A program made the translations under genes and the position numbers. Shown one piece after another: positions 46,251-58,221 of a stretch of 64,000 bases of DNA (its first letter is position 1; each line of letters begins with the position of its first letter). Under the pieces are notes generated by a model that saw only the letters and a program-made list of their open reading frames with translations, did no database searches and was not told where the DNA came from. The stretch is from Cerioporus squamosus (taxonomy: Eukaryota; Basidiomycota; Agaricomycetes; Polyporales; Polyporaceae), in assembly GCA_022592435.1 (NCBI GenBank), contig JABYQS010000010.1, positions 310,001 to 374,000 of the forward strand, given 5' to 3'.

Positions 46251-47133
46251 CCCTCGAAGTTTGAAGTTCGGGGTACCTGGTGTGGCCGCTGGGCCATGGT
46301 CGGTAGCCTCATGTCCACCATACGGACGCTTCTCGTCGGGGCAGTGCTGAATCGTATCCGAGCGGTTGACAGAGCTTCTTCGAATGAGTTCCATGTGCAA
46401 CCGCTTGCAATCGCGTTCTGCGTCTGGCGGACCGGCTCAGAACCTGAGAATCGTGCATTAGGCACACGAGAAGCATCTCTTCGTCATATTGGAAGCGGAT
46501 GCTGATGAGAGGGTCCTGGCGATAGGCTTGTTTCGGGAGGTCGGCGGACATACTGGAACTTCCTGCTGCTGCGAGCGAACAATGGCCAAACTCTGGAATC
46601 GTGGGCTGTACCATTCAGTCGGTGCGCGGTGTTGGAGATCCTGGTGAGAATCCGCTGGTTTCCGGGCAATAACCCGCTGCACTGATCCGCAGTAAAAACA
46701 TCGAATAAACCAGAATAAACCTTCAAAGAGAGAGGAGTTTCAGTGAGTAGACTTACTTATTAGCACCGCAGCTGCGCACAGCTACGTACAAAGTTAGGTT
46801 TGCTGTTCGTTTGGCCAGATTCCGGGAACTTGTCCCAAGGCGCGTTGCCTCACGATAGACGGTCCCGACATACTACGTATCACAAGCCTGCCCACTGGGG
46901 CCATAATGTCCAAAGTCATCTGCCTGCGGATTGAGATGGTCAGCGACATTGCATCGAAAGGGCCATACGTACGTACTTGCAAGATATCGAAAGATTCAGC
47001 GGAGGGTGTCGGGCATATGGTCTCTTCTGGGTCCAACTCACGACACCAGCGTACTTCCTTCCGACGGTCTTTGACGAGGTAGTTCATCCAAACGCTCCAT
47101 TATTGCTTGACTCAGTTGCCAGAGGGTATATAC
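46251..47133 (-). CDS. Possible unresolved multi-exon gene
   Basis: Several minus-strand pieces look coding and are joined by good splice signals, but I cannot assemble a full frame. Pieces include MERLDELPRQRPSEGSTLV (from an ATG near 47133) followed by GTGAGT, and a stretch reading ETICPTPSAESFDILQ followed by GTACGTACG, whose acceptor CGCAG precedes QMTLDIMAPVGRLVIRSMSG. Further down, QAYRQDPLISIRFQYDEEML is another candidate. No family is recognised. It could be a real basidiomycete-specific gene, a decayed one, or chance. Confidence 0.3.
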
Positions 47134-47688
47134 GTGACCTGAGCATAAGAGCCATGTTATTGCGCGTGGGCGTGACCATAAATATGAAGGCGTAGGTCCC
47201 GAGTGACTTACTAGGAGTTGACAGAATTACATGAACTGCATACCCTCAGGGTCCGGTTGTTACGAATCGTAAAGTACAGCTTCACTCCAGTGGGTCTTGT
47301 GGCAGGGTCATGGCGGGAGGTCGAAAGCAAGACGCGATCGGCAGACGCGACGCGTCGCGCCAGCACGGCATTCCCGAATCGCTAAGAGGCACGACGCCTG
47401 CTGTGGCGCGCCACATACAGCACTTCCTCTCTCCTCCACCCCACCTGCTGCAGTTCACTCATCTACTTCTCAGTATCTGCAACTCTATCTGGAGGACTGG
47501 TTGGGGTGGCATTTCTGGACGGATGAATTGAGTGCGCGTATCGTCATCTGGTGCGTCTACTTAACATGCCAGTGTGCTGCACAGTGCATCGTTGTACATG
47601 TTCTCAATCCCCGTCCACAGCACCGAAGCATAATTTTCATATTTGAGGGCGGCCTACTTGTCTTTGGCTTGTACTTTCCAAGCTTTCA
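47134..47688. other. Upstream region of the PP2C gene
   Basis: This presumably carries the PP2C promoter and leader. There is an ACGCGT hexamer near 47348, but such hexamers are frequent in this DNA. Nothing further is supported. Confidence 0.35.
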
Positions 47689-49459
47689 ATGCTCAGGCGC
47701 GCCTGGAAACCCATCCTGGGCACTACCGTCCTAGTCGGTACCCCCGCCTACCTCTACTATCGTTACCGGAAGCCAACTCTCGAAACTTTTGACATCTCCA
47801 TCAAGGCAACAGGCCCTGACGGGAAACGCCAAATGGTTACCCAGTCCATCCCTCTGCTCACCAAGGAACAGGTCGACGGTCGCCTCCGCGAGCATGCTAC
47901 CGCGAAGACCATGCCGCGTCCTGGCGGCCTTGTCTGGAAGTCCACGACCGCGTACTTCTCGTCGAACGACCCCATAGAGGACGCGAACGCACACTTGCTC
48001 ATTGAGCGCGACGCGTCGGACGCATCGCCCCCGGGCGACTACATCTTCTTCGCCGTCATGGACGGTCACTCGGGCCCACACACGTCCCGTGTGCTCGCAG
48101 GAGTCCTCATTCACACTGTCGCAACGGAGCTCGCGATCCGAATCAGAGATTCCAAGGCCAACCTCAACGACTCGGGCCTCATACAGAAGGCGAAGTCTCT
48201 CATTCGGTCTGGGCCAAATGCGCCGTACGACGCGAACCCTGCGAACGTGTCGAGTGCTATCGAGGCGGCCTTCACCAGGCTGGACGCACAGATCGTCAAC
48301 ACGCCGCTCGAGATCCTCTACAACGCCGTGGACCAGGAGGCACTGAAGAAGCGGCAAATACCCGACTTGAGTAAACATCCTCTCGCGTTGACCAGCATAC
48401 AGACAGCGATGTCCGGTCAGTGCACACTCGCTTCACCAATGCCGTCGCGCTCATAGCAACCGTCTCGCAGGCAGTTGCGCCCTCCTAGCAATGCTCGACA
48501 CCTCAAACCGCAACCTGTACGTTGCGTGCACGGGTGACAGTCGCGCTGTCGCTGGCGTATACGAGGAAGCAGCGGATGGCAAGGGGGTCTGGCGCGTCGA
48601 GGTCCTCACTGAAGACCAGACGGGACGGAATCCCAACGAGCTCAAGAGGTTTGTGATATGCTCGCAACGTTGCATCATCTACTCACGAGCTGTACAGGAT
48701 ACAGTCCGAACACCCTGCGGATGAGGCTCCCAACGTCGTCAGGAACGGCCGCATACTGGGCGGGCTCGAGCCCAGTCGTGCATTCGGCGACGCACGCTAC
48801 AAGTGGCCCCGCGAGGTGCAGGAAGTGTAGGTACCTAGCTCCTGTGGTCGTCCACTCCTTCTCTGACGTCGCTCGCCGTACGCAGCCTGAACAAAGCCTT
48901 CATGGAGCCCAAAGGCGAAGGGATGCGCCCTCCTCCGCCAACGCTGAAGACCCCTCCCTACGTGACCGCAAAGCCAGTCGTGACGCACCGCCCGCTCTCC
49001 TTCCTGCCGCTTCCCGCCCCGGACGCCCCCAAGCCCCAGTCCGCCATGCGCTTCCTCGTGCTCGCGACCGACGGCCTCTGGGACGAGCTCTCGAACGAAG
49101 AGGTCGTCGCGCTCGTCGGCGGGCACCTCTCCGGGCTGCGCGGCACGATTCCCAAGTCTGCGCTCCCCGAGCTCGTGCGCACGTCCACGGGCACCGCCGG
49201 GGTCGAGGGCAAGGACAAGAGCCGGCGGCAGGAGCAGAAGGGCGCATGGGCGTTCGAGGACGACAACCTCAGCGCGCACCTCATCCGGAACGCGCTCGGC
49301 GGCGGGGACGTCGAGCACCTGCGCAAGCTCGCGAGCATCCCCGCGCCGTACTCGCGGCGCTTCCGGGACGACATCACCGTCACGGTCGTCTGGTGGGAGG
49401 ATGGCCGCGAGGGCCGGGCGCAGGTCGAGGAGGTCGCGGTGCCGAAGGCGAAATTATGA
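47689..49459 (+). CDS. PTC5: PP2C-type protein phosphatase, mitochondrial Ptc5-like
   Basis: Four exons (47689-48415, 48471-48648, 48698-48826, 48886-49459) give 535 residues in frame. Ptc5 dephosphorylates and activates pyruvate dehydrogenase E1-alpha in yeast mitochondria. A short basic N-terminus and a hydrophobic segment (PILGTTVLVGTPAYLYY) fit mitochondrial membrane targeting. PP2C metal-binding motifs are present: PIEDANAHLL, FFAVMDGHSGPHTSRVLAG, LYVACTGDSRAVAG, LGGLEPSRAFGDARYKWP, LVLATDGLWDELSNEEV and RRFRDDITVTVVWW. These match pyruvate-dehydrogenase-phosphatase-like PP2Cs better than the cytosolic Ptc1-4 group. Target assignment is by homology only. Confidence 0.88.
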
Positions 49460-49803
49460 TAGGATGTGTATGGTACATAGTTCATAATTCAGGGTGGGTG
49501 GCTACTTGGACATCCGATGCGATGTGATGCGTTGCGGTTTGTCTTGCAAGTAGTTCGTACCAGAAGGCGAGGAAATCATGGGGTCGGGTCCATCTGCTGA
49601 TGAATCAGCATGCTCGGGGTGTGGGGATGAGGTCTGCAGTACGATGATGAGATGTACTCATGATGATGGATGGGTGGCGAGGGGGACAGTGTGGGATGGG
49701 GTGGGATGAACAGTGTCAAGAGATGGGAGAACGATGGGATGATACACGCAGTCAGCAACAAAGCAACACAACATAGTCCGCCGACTCTACAACAACCGAA
49801 GCT
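49460..49803. other. Convergent intergenic region with G-quadruplex motif
   Basis: This 344-base interval lies between the convergent PP2C and ubiquitin protease genes. A G-rich run at 49681-49705 on the plus strand fits the G3+N1-7 pattern four times. Confidence 0.4.
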
Positions 49804-52116
49804 CTAAATCCCGAAGCTTCTACGCTTGCGCCCGTACCGCACGATGCCAGGACCCACCGGGTCTCGGCGCTGGTGAAGGTTGTTGGCGCCCTTCATTCTG
49901 TTAAACGGGTTCCCGGCGAAGGAGCGGGACCCGCTAGACGACCGCCGCTCTCTCGACGGAGGCGGCGACAAGGGCGTCTTGGCCCATTTGCTGTAGGAGT
50001 CACTGTCTTCGTCGCCGTCGGGACTCTTCCGCTTCTTGTCCCTTGGCTTCGCGGGAGTGCCATAGAACGACGAAGGGGGGATAGCAGAGGACGTGGAGGC
50101 GGACGGGGCGGCCATGGCAGCAGGTGAGGGTGCGGGGTCAGATCGTGATGGGGTGAGAGCAGGCGAGGTCCGACGAGCAGGCGATGACTCTGGTGCAGCG
50201 GCCGCAGTAGACGTCGAAGGAGTAGCGTCCTCTTCAGGCTTATTCTCCACGACCTTTTCACCCATATCGTCGTCATCATCGTCATCATCGTCCTTGTAAT
50301 CCCCAAGCAAGCTCTGGAGGGCGTTCTTGCCAGGAGGCGACGTCGCAGCGGCGATCTTCTTCTTCAGCGTCGCTGCTTGAGGGTCAGCCTTTGGGGCGTC
50401 CTTCGGAGGCGGCGTGGGGGCCGCAGCATCCGGGAGGAGAGGACCGATGAACCGCTTGGGGGTCTTTGCGGGAGAAGGCCGCTCGCTCTCATCATCGCTC
50501 TCGACAATCTTCCGCTTCTTCATATTCGCCACGACGCTCGTCCTTGCCGGTGTGCGGTTGGGCGTGGACGAAGGGACATTGAGGGCGGCCTCCAGGGCCT
50601 GGCCCTTGTCGCGGATGTAGAAGAGAACGTACGCGCTCTTCAGACCTGTCGGCGGGCCCGTCTGCTTCATGACCGATTCATCGTTCATCTCGTACCACGA
50701 GCCGTTGGAGCTCTTGACGTGCGCATAGTAGTGTCCCGAGTTCGGACCACCACCAGCGTGGGAGATGACGCCATAAAGCGAGTAGGTGGGCCCGAACTCG
50801 CCGTCGCTCATGTACGGCTCCAGGCTGATGCGCTCGTCGTACCTGACTGGATGTCCAATCTTGCGTCCCATGGGGGAGAAGCGCTTGAGGTGCACAGTCA
50901 GGACCAGTGGGGCCTCCTGCACGGTGAACTGCTTGTCCGCGTTCACGGGCTTCTTACACCTATGATCTACGTCAATTTCGGCCTACGTTGTATATATTCT
51001 GATAACGCACTTCTCGCATTTGTACTTATCCGCACCTCGCAAATGGTCGACTGCGACGAACTTGCGCAGTGCGTCCCGAAGGGTGCTCACACCTGCGATG
51101 TCGACGCTGAGATCAAGCATACGGTCGAACGTGTCGCTGTTGTGACCGCACGACAGGCACTTGACGCGAGAGCGAAGGAGACCGCCGAAGATCATGTAGA
51201 CCCAGGTCTTCTCCGCGAGCTTCGGGTCGATCTTCCTGTGGCGATGTTCAACCTAGGGGCAAAGGGGGTAGCAACTGACACCAACTCACTGTGAATACCC
51301 AGCTAGAGCAGACCGCTGCAATGCATCCACAAAGTAGCGGAGAAACTCGTGTGAGTCCTCTTGTCTCCCTCTCCTCATGTGCTTCGCGATAGCTGGGCGG
51401 GGATGAGGACATGGACGTTGCAGATGGTGGTTTGCGGCACGCACCCTGAAGCTTCGTGATCACTGGGTAGGGAGTCACGGAATGGCCCTGCGTGTATGTT
51501 TCTGATGCGACTTGTCGTAGAGCACAAACCATACAGTACGAGCCCTTCGGCACTCGGCCTATGACGTATCAGTGGTCAGATGGGGGACGAACGGGAGGGT
51601 GGCGGCTACTGACATGGATCTCCCTTGGTGTGCTTGAGGAGTATGTTCAGCAAGGGCGTCGTGTGGAGCAAGCACTGGAGTGCACTGTTGAGGAAGCACG
51701 TATTCCCAGTGTTGTTCAGACCACGACCAACACCGAAGTTGGGAGGCCACTGGGTCTCGATCGGTCCGGCGTAGAGGGATTTGGGCAGGGTGGCAGAGTC
51801 CCGAACGGCTTTCTCCGCCTTCCCATGTGCGACGGAGAGCGTTTTCTTAGATTCATGAGGCTGCAGGGGACGTGTAAGGGGAAGTAGAACACGTCCATCG
51901 CGATATACTCACTTCTGCCACCGACGCCTTCTGCTTCGGTCCCTCGTTTATCGGCTGATACTTCCCCTCCGCAACGGCGAGCACACCTGAGGACGAGCCC
52001 TCGATGAATTCTATTGGAGGAGGGAGGAGTTTGTTGAATGACTCCAAGTCTTTTGACGGTCGGTAGGAAGTGTCCTCCGCGAACCTCGGCGAAGGCAGAA
52101 GAGGTGAAGCCAACAT
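49804..52116 (-). CDS. Ubiquitin-specific protease (USP36/USP42-like, UCH domain)
   Basis: Six exons (52116-51913, 51860-51614, 51558-51445, 51392-51290, 51235-51011, 50959-49804) give 682 residues in frame. The enzyme should remove ubiquitin from substrates. The Cys box is GLNNTGNTCFLNSALQCLL (Cys about residue 123) and the His box is SHAGGGPNSGHYYAHVK (His about 372). The zinc-binding pairs CLSCG and CEKCKK lie between them. Also typical are RRGRQEDSHEFLRYFVDALQ and LTVHLKRFSPMGRKIG. The C-terminal 280 residues are disordered and basic, like nucleolar Usp36/S. pombe Ubp16 types. They carry an acidic run beginning DYKDDDD near residue 516. Confidence 0.9.
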
Positions 52117-52698
52117 TTTGTGGCGAAACTGACAAGGGGTATAGGTCCAGCAAGACCCGGGGCACGAGAGCAAAGCAGGGGTCGACCGCCGGGGATAAAG
52201 GGAGACTGGAAAGGGCGGGAGGGACGGGAGAGTCAAAGACGCATTGAGTGCGGGGAGGGATACAGTGCGTTATGCGGGAAGTCTGCGCCAAACAAGATCG
52301 GTCCAGCCACAATCCTCTGTTGTCCTCTGTTTGCCCGTCACGTGCGCCTCTAAATCTGTCGACGCGACGCGTTCTCTGACGCCCGTTGCCGCCGTTGCGC
52401 ACTCGCACTGCGACTTGTGCTTCACTAGGAAAGACTCGTACCAAACGGTGGCGGATGTCAAGGAGATCGTCAACACTGTGATGCTGTATTCCGTACTAGA
52501 AGTACAGTACAGGGACCAATGATACATGAGGGGTGAGTACGCGCTAGAAATATACATAATCATCAGGGAGCCGCAGATATACAAAGAAGCGTCGTTAAAA
52601 CTACAGCTGGTGCGTGAGTCAAGCGCACAAGTCCGAACGAACAGCGCTACAAAAGTGAATGGTCCATGGTCTCGTTACGAGCGTGGGGGGAGGGGGCT
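52117..52698. other. Intergenic region, tandem minus-strand genes
   Basis: This holds the promoter of the ubiquitin protease and the 3' flank of the zinc-finger gene. No gene, RNA or repeat is evident. Confidence 0.4.
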
Positions 52699-54222
52699 TC
52701 ACCGAAGCTGTCCCCAGCCGGAGGCCTGCGCATGCGAGGACCGTCCGAGGCGTGAGATGGGCGTCATGTAGTTCATGTGCAACTCGGGTTGGAACACCTG
52801 GTTCTGGGCGAGTGGCAAATTGAGCGTCATGTCGTGATATTCGTACAGGTCGTTTCCCGTGAAGGCCGCGGCACCGAGCAGCTGCGGGTCCATGTAGGAC
52901 TTGTCGTCACCCGGAGCATAGAAGACCTCTGCAGGTGTTGTCAGTCAGCAACGAGTGACTCTGATCGAAGGGTTGACGTACGATTCGTATGCGTGTGGAC
53001 ATAGCCAGTGCCCTGCGAGGCGTAGCTGCCAGTGCCCTCGGCAACAGCGCTGAGAGTCGGGCTGAAGTTGCTGAGCGGACTCAGATACATATCCTGGCTC
53101 TCGGTACCGAATTGAACACCGAGGACTGCTCGGGATGCTGTCAGCTGTGGGCAAGAGACATGTCCGCGCGGCAACGTACCGTTCCCGCTGAAGTCAAACT
53201 GCGACGGGTCCATGTGATAGCTCTCGACGTTGTCCTCTTCAGTGGAAGGCGTAGGGCTGACGGCCGGGGACAGCGCCGGCGTCGAGGCGAGGCTGTCGAA
53301 GCTCGATGCACGGTCCATACAGATGACTGTACAGATGTCTGTTCAGCCATTGTTCAGGAACACGGATTCTCAATCTCACTTACGTGCGGGATCCGATAGG
53401 ATGCGCGTGGAAGATCTAGCACGGGTAGCCTTGCGGCATCCTGGGGTCTTCCGCCTCATCTCGAGGCCCGTCATGCCCTGCCCATGGAACTGCGGCAGCG
53501 TCTCCAGGTCATCGACCGTGTACTGTTCGGGGAGCCAGAACACGTCGAGATCCAACTTCTTGGCGTTCGGGACCCGATGTTCGATGAGATGCTTCCGGAA
53601 TTCGGCCCTACGCTTATTGCTGGGGCGACATCAGGCTATAGTCAAAGTATCAGCAGAGGCATTGGACATACCTAGTGCTGCACCAAGGGCAGAAGAACTT
53701 CTTGCCATCGTGCTGCTCACGGTAGTGGCGAGTGCAGGAGGACGCGTCTCCGAAGCGTTTCCCGCAGGGGCAAACGAAGGGCTTTGCCCTGGTGCTGTCG
53801 CAACTCATGAGCACGTCGCACATAGGAGGAGTACGGACGTAACAGCTTACTGGGTGTTCACATGAGTCGATAGCGAACTGGACTGGGCGAAACGCTTGGG
53901 GCACTCTTGATACGGACACTTGTATGGCCTGTCGACGAGCGATCAGTTCATGTGCTGCTTGTGCGAAGAATACCACACATACCTGATCTTCTCATGATAT
54001 GCGCGGCGGTGGCGGACCATGTCCGCACGCCGGCCGAAAGCCTTGTCGCAATCAGGCCAATTGCAGGGGTGAGTCTTGGGCTTATGCTGATCCCCATCCC
54101 CACCGTCAACATCGAATGAACAGATAGAATGCTATAACACCCACCGCCTTGCGACTCTCCCGGGTCGTGATTGCCTTCGGGATCTTCCCTTGGGGCGCGT
54201 TGTAGGAGTGTGGTCTGGCCAT
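52699..54222 (-). CDS. C2H2 zinc-finger transcription factor
   Basis: Eight exons (54222-54145, 54074-53983, 53928-53851, 53794-53672, 53619-53384, 53326-53180, 53125-52982, 52928-52699) give about 375 residues in frame. Four C2H2-type fingers follow one another near the N-terminus: HPCNWPDCDKAFGRRADMVR, PYKCPYQECPKRFAQSSSLS, FVCPCGKRFGDASSCTRHYR and KKFFCPWCSTSNKRRAEFRK. The fourth is less canonical. The second half is Ser/acidic (SPTPSTEEDNVESY) and Tyr/Pro-rich, like an activation region. The second exon could start six bases further upstream (acceptor choice AAG or AAGCCCAAG). Targets are unknown. A tatttaa sequence lies about 180 bases upstream. Confidence 0.82.
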
Positions 54223-56330
54223 GGTGGTTGCAGCGTATAGAGCGTGGCAGATGCGTGCGCGGCGAGTTCGCGAGAGTCGTGCAAGTAAGAAGAGGCCCAA
54301 GTGAGCAGCGAGCAGAAGCACCCGGTGGTAGAAGTGGAGAGATGGTCGTAGCAGCAAGTGATAAAACCGTGAAGACCACGCCCGCGCGGAGAATAAGCGT
54401 TAAATAGCAGGGGAAAGGGAGGTGGCTCAGCCTGTGGCCCTCCTAAGTCTTTGTTGGCCCAAAGCAGTCCGACGGGATGGGGGAAAAGTAATGGAGGACA
54501 CCCCCGGCTCTTTGCCGCCGCTTTATACCGCGTGCTTTCGTCCGCTGCAGGGGATGCCCTCCAAGTCCACCCGGAACATCGCCACAGTGACAAGGCTGGT
54601 CGATCGGCGAAATTGGCAGTGGGCGATCTCCGCGCCCGTGCTTCCGCACCGAGCTCGTGCGCGGGAGCGAGGGGCAGCGTCGGCAAGGCTGGCTAGAACC
54701 CTGCGAAAGACAATAAAGAGGCTGCACACGCAACCGCGCTCGACGAGGGAGGGACACGCTTACTTTTCCGAGACACTCGGGCGATCGGGATCGGGGAGGA
54801 TAGACAATTGCCGCCGCTGGGTCGTAGCCTCGTGCACTGCGTGATGGGCCCCTCATGATAGCGCGCTTGCGAGAAATCAGAATGTCCTTAACAATAACGA
54901 GCTCGTCCCTCACTATAAACACGGTTAGATGTGTGGTCCAACTAGTGTGTGCGCCCACAATTCTCAGCGATAATCAGCCAGCGGTAAGATGATATCACCA
55001 TGGACTCGCCTGGTTGGCAGTTGTCAGAGTACGCTGATGATTTGCAGATGCGAAGCCTCTCGGAGTAGCGGTCGGATTGCGTGCGAAAGCAGGACTCTCG
55101 ATGGAGCACGGAACGGCTGCCGCACACGGCCGAATTTTCATTGTGCAACCGATGCATCGACGCCCCAGACCTTGCGGAGATCCTAACAAGACCACCTGAA
55201 ACTTAGGGGCGCTTAATTCAATTTATCCTGCAAGACTTACGCTTGCTCCCCACTGCCCGGCTCGCCGCTATTAATTGTCGACTGTCCACCTCTATTATCT
55301 TTGCATGCTGTGACAAGGTTGCTCGACGACGATAGTGGTGTCCACGCCGCGGACCCGCCTGGGCGCGTTGTTTCGGGACATGAGACAAGCTCCGCCGCTC
55401 ACGCCACAACATATGCGCACTTGGTCGTCGGCACGCCATAGCACCGCAATCGAGGATTCCTTGGGTAATGGTTGAGTCCCGGTCAGCTCGCTCGCAGACC
55501 CTATCGCAGCGTGAACAAATTACCTCTCACCCCGCCCCGGGCCAACCCACCCCCTCGCCACAGTGTGTCGACTGACATCGTGCAATGTCTTCCCGCTTCG
55601 ACATCCTGCGACGCAGCGCCGCCACATCGGGTACCTTCGCACACCTGCCATGCGCTATGCAGTCGCCCACTCAATCCTCCGTTCCTCTCAGGCTCACGGA
55701 CTGTACTCAGCACCTCCGCGATGTTGCCGGCCATGGAACACTGCTTCGCCAGAACGATCCGCACACCGGGGTAGGTATTGCGGCCCTGCACTGCGGGCAC
55801 AGAACGGGCAGACAAGGTTCGGTGAGTCGGTCTTGCCCACGCCTTCCCCCGCGTCGTCCGTATAGCGGTGGGATGCCTCCCACAGCCGTGGCAAAGACGG
55901 CATTCCTTCCCTTCGTGATGAGCGCACTCGGGGAACGATGTCCTCGGCGTTGGGAATGAGAGAATGCGCTATATTCAAGTCAGGGGTTACCGGCCTTCCA
56001 TGTCGTCGCGCTCTGCATCCGGACACGGCATGAAGGCGTGCCTGGCGGGACTGACCGTCGGAGTCTTCTTGCGGCGCCGGTGTTACGATATTCTGGGCAA
56101 GACGGGACATTCAAACATGTTTATCTGGGAAGCGCAAGGAAAAGATAGTACACACCGGGAACATACGGAGGCCATGAGAAGCATCGGAGGAGAGCATATA
56201 GCAGACCTCCCTGACATAGACAGCGTGGCGCCATAGCGTCCGAGGGCATACAGATCGCGATATATCATACATACTCGTACACATTCAGCGAGAGGGTCCT
56301 CCGGAAAGAATGGACAAACCGAGAACAAGG
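54223..56330. other. Gene-poor interval of about 2.1 kb
   Basis: This is the promoter region of the zinc-finger gene plus the 3' side of the F-box gene. No open frame shows a domain and no splice chain could be built. I see no transposon ends, tRNA or clear repeat. Confidence 0.4.
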
Positions 56331-57865
56331 TCAGTGACCGAGGCCGGGACCATTCATCATGTTGGTGAGCTCCACCCACGGCGCGATGGCTTTCAAGTCT
56401 TCCCATGTAAGAGAAGCGTACTGACTTCTTCCTGGGCCGACTACAAGATCGAGGTCCTGCAGGAAGGTTCGACCCTCTTCATCTTCGAAGTATTTGGTTT
56501 GTGGACCGATGAGCTGAGCAGTGATCCTACGGCGGCGTCGATTAGTTCGCCAATTCTTGTCATATGTGATAGGGGCGCAACATACATCATCGGGCCGACC
56601 CACTGTCGGCCATTCTCTTCCAGGTCTTCGTTTCCAAGCCACCGCTTGTCTTCCCCGCCTGGAGTATAGAGCGGGTAATTCTCGTGACAAGGCGAAGGAA
56701 GAGGGTACGTCAAGGGGCGATAGGCATCCTTGAGGTTGATCGCTGGGTCCACAGTCAAGTTAGTCTGCGAGCGTCCAACCTGTGATGATAGATACTGCCA
56801 TACCTGGTGCTGTTCTTCCGGCAAGAGAGGAGTCCAGCGGTGCGATTGGAAAGCCCTCTTCGCTTCCCTCAGATACATTACCAACAGCAACCGGCGCGGC
56901 ATGAGCAACTTCATCAGCTCCTTTGGTCACTCCTGGTGGGTGAAGCAACAGCCGCGCGTTCTGATTGACAGAGAACAACGAACGCGGTTTGCTCAGGACA
57001 CCTAGCGCTATGATACGGACATCGCGGAGCTCCACCACGAGCTGATAAGGAGAAGACATAGATCATTCAGATAGTGTCTTTCATGGTTCCGTGACACATG
57101 CTACTCACTCGGACGTGTGTCTGCAGGTGGGCAAGGTTGTTCTGTAGCCTTCAAGCGGTTCAGTCAGTTGTAAATCAATAGCAGTCATCATGTATGTCTG
57201 TTCACTTAATCTCGTGAAATATTGTTAATGGCGTATAGTTGCGAGAAGATCCCTCCAGAAGGTTCGCCGAACCGTTCCGGTTGAGGAGTATGTATCTGAT
57301 GAGTGCCGTGAGTCATATGACAACCAGAAACTAGGCATCGTGTGAGGACGTACTTAGTCCAGCTTTCATCGGCCGTGCATGAGGAGTGACTCCGATGCCA
57401 GATGCGATGCAATACCCTGTACCGCGAAGATGTTAATGCGGCACTGACCGAGGACAAAGACCAATTTACGTACTTCAAGAAGGCTCCCTTCCATGAGGAG
57501 CCTCTCCATTTGGTCCACCCAGGAAGGAAGCGCCTTCGGAAGCACTCTTCCCATTCCGCTTCAGCGAGGTTCGGGAGCGTCATTTCAAACAGGAGGTACT
57601 CCGCCTTCCCGAGGCTGAGTATCTCAATCCAGTTGTGCCTCGACACAGTTTGACGAATGCTCAGATGTTTCAAGGCCGGTTCGTATTCCCCCTCGGGATT
57701 GCGCAGGGTGCGCAGGATGGGCCTTCGCCATGGGTTTAGCGAGGGGTCTGACGCAATTGCCCTGAGGCGGCGCGACAAAGACGAAACGGTGGTCAAGGAC
57801 GCTATGTCCAGCTCTCCAAGGATGTCGGCGATGAGTTCGACTGGGAGAGACTCGAAGGCAGACAT
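56331..57865 (-). CDS. F-box protein of a basidiomycete family
   Basis: Seven exons (57865-57474, 57416-57354, 57295-57206, 57148-57109, 57041-56804, 56742-56586, 56526-56331) give 391 residues in frame. The F-box is N-terminal: ESLPVELIADILGELDIASL, followed by SLSRRLRAIASDPSLN. F-box proteins recruit substrates to SCF ubiquitin ligases through Skp1. The rest is the conserved body of this family: TVSRHNWIEILSLGKAEYLL, WHRSHSSCTADESWT, LVVELRDVRIIALGVLSKPR, ENYPLYTPGGEDKRWLG, and the C-terminal DLDLVVGPGRSQYASLTWED. The substrate is unknown. Introns 3, 5 and 6 use an acceptor other than the first or the obvious AG. Confidence 0.87.
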
Positions 57866-58221
57866 GCAGGCAGTAGTGAAGTGCAGGTTACGCTGAGGCT
57901 GCTCAGCCAGAAATAAGTACCACAGCAGGTTCCGAGACGCCCGCTGACATGGACGGCGCCGCGATCCTTGGGTGGCGGTGCGGTGCCTACGCAAGCACTC
58001 AGTGCCAAATAGGGTGTCCGAAGAAGTTCACTGCCAATCTCATCGCCGCTGGCAAACCTGCACAGGCCGATGGACCGTCTCCGTATCGCAATATGCCTCG
58101 CTGCAGCCCTTCCCCATTCTATAGATAGAAAACACGAAGGTATCCCAGGTGATAAATAGTCTACACGCGTCCACAACCAGTGCGTTGAACCACCCTCCCG
58201 CTCTGCCATCCGTCAGAAGTC
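57866..58221. other. Short intergenic region
   Basis: This 356-base interval lies between tandem minus-strand genes. It should hold the F-box promoter and the ArfGAP terminator. The F-box frame is open a further 43 codons upstream to an ATG at 57994, but that leader lacks family similarity. Confidence 0.4.

Noticed and set aside
48658..49527. A 289-codon open frame in the PP2C region
   Set aside because: It is a shifted reading of PP2C exons, extremely rich in Arg/Ala, and crosses confirmed introns.
50377..51294. A 305-codon plus-strand open frame
   Set aside because: It lies antisense to the ubiquitin protease, whose motifs and splice junctions are clear; the frame is open because of codon bias.
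55694..56110. A 138-codon minus-strand open frame with a CPFC motif
   Set aside because: There is no splice continuation, no family-like pattern and no second zinc ligand pair; it is best explained by chance.
56743..57041. Suspected frameshift in the F-box gene
   Set aside because: Choosing the acceptor gacccag at 56743 rather than nearer AGs joins the exons in frame and keeps the family sequence on both sides.
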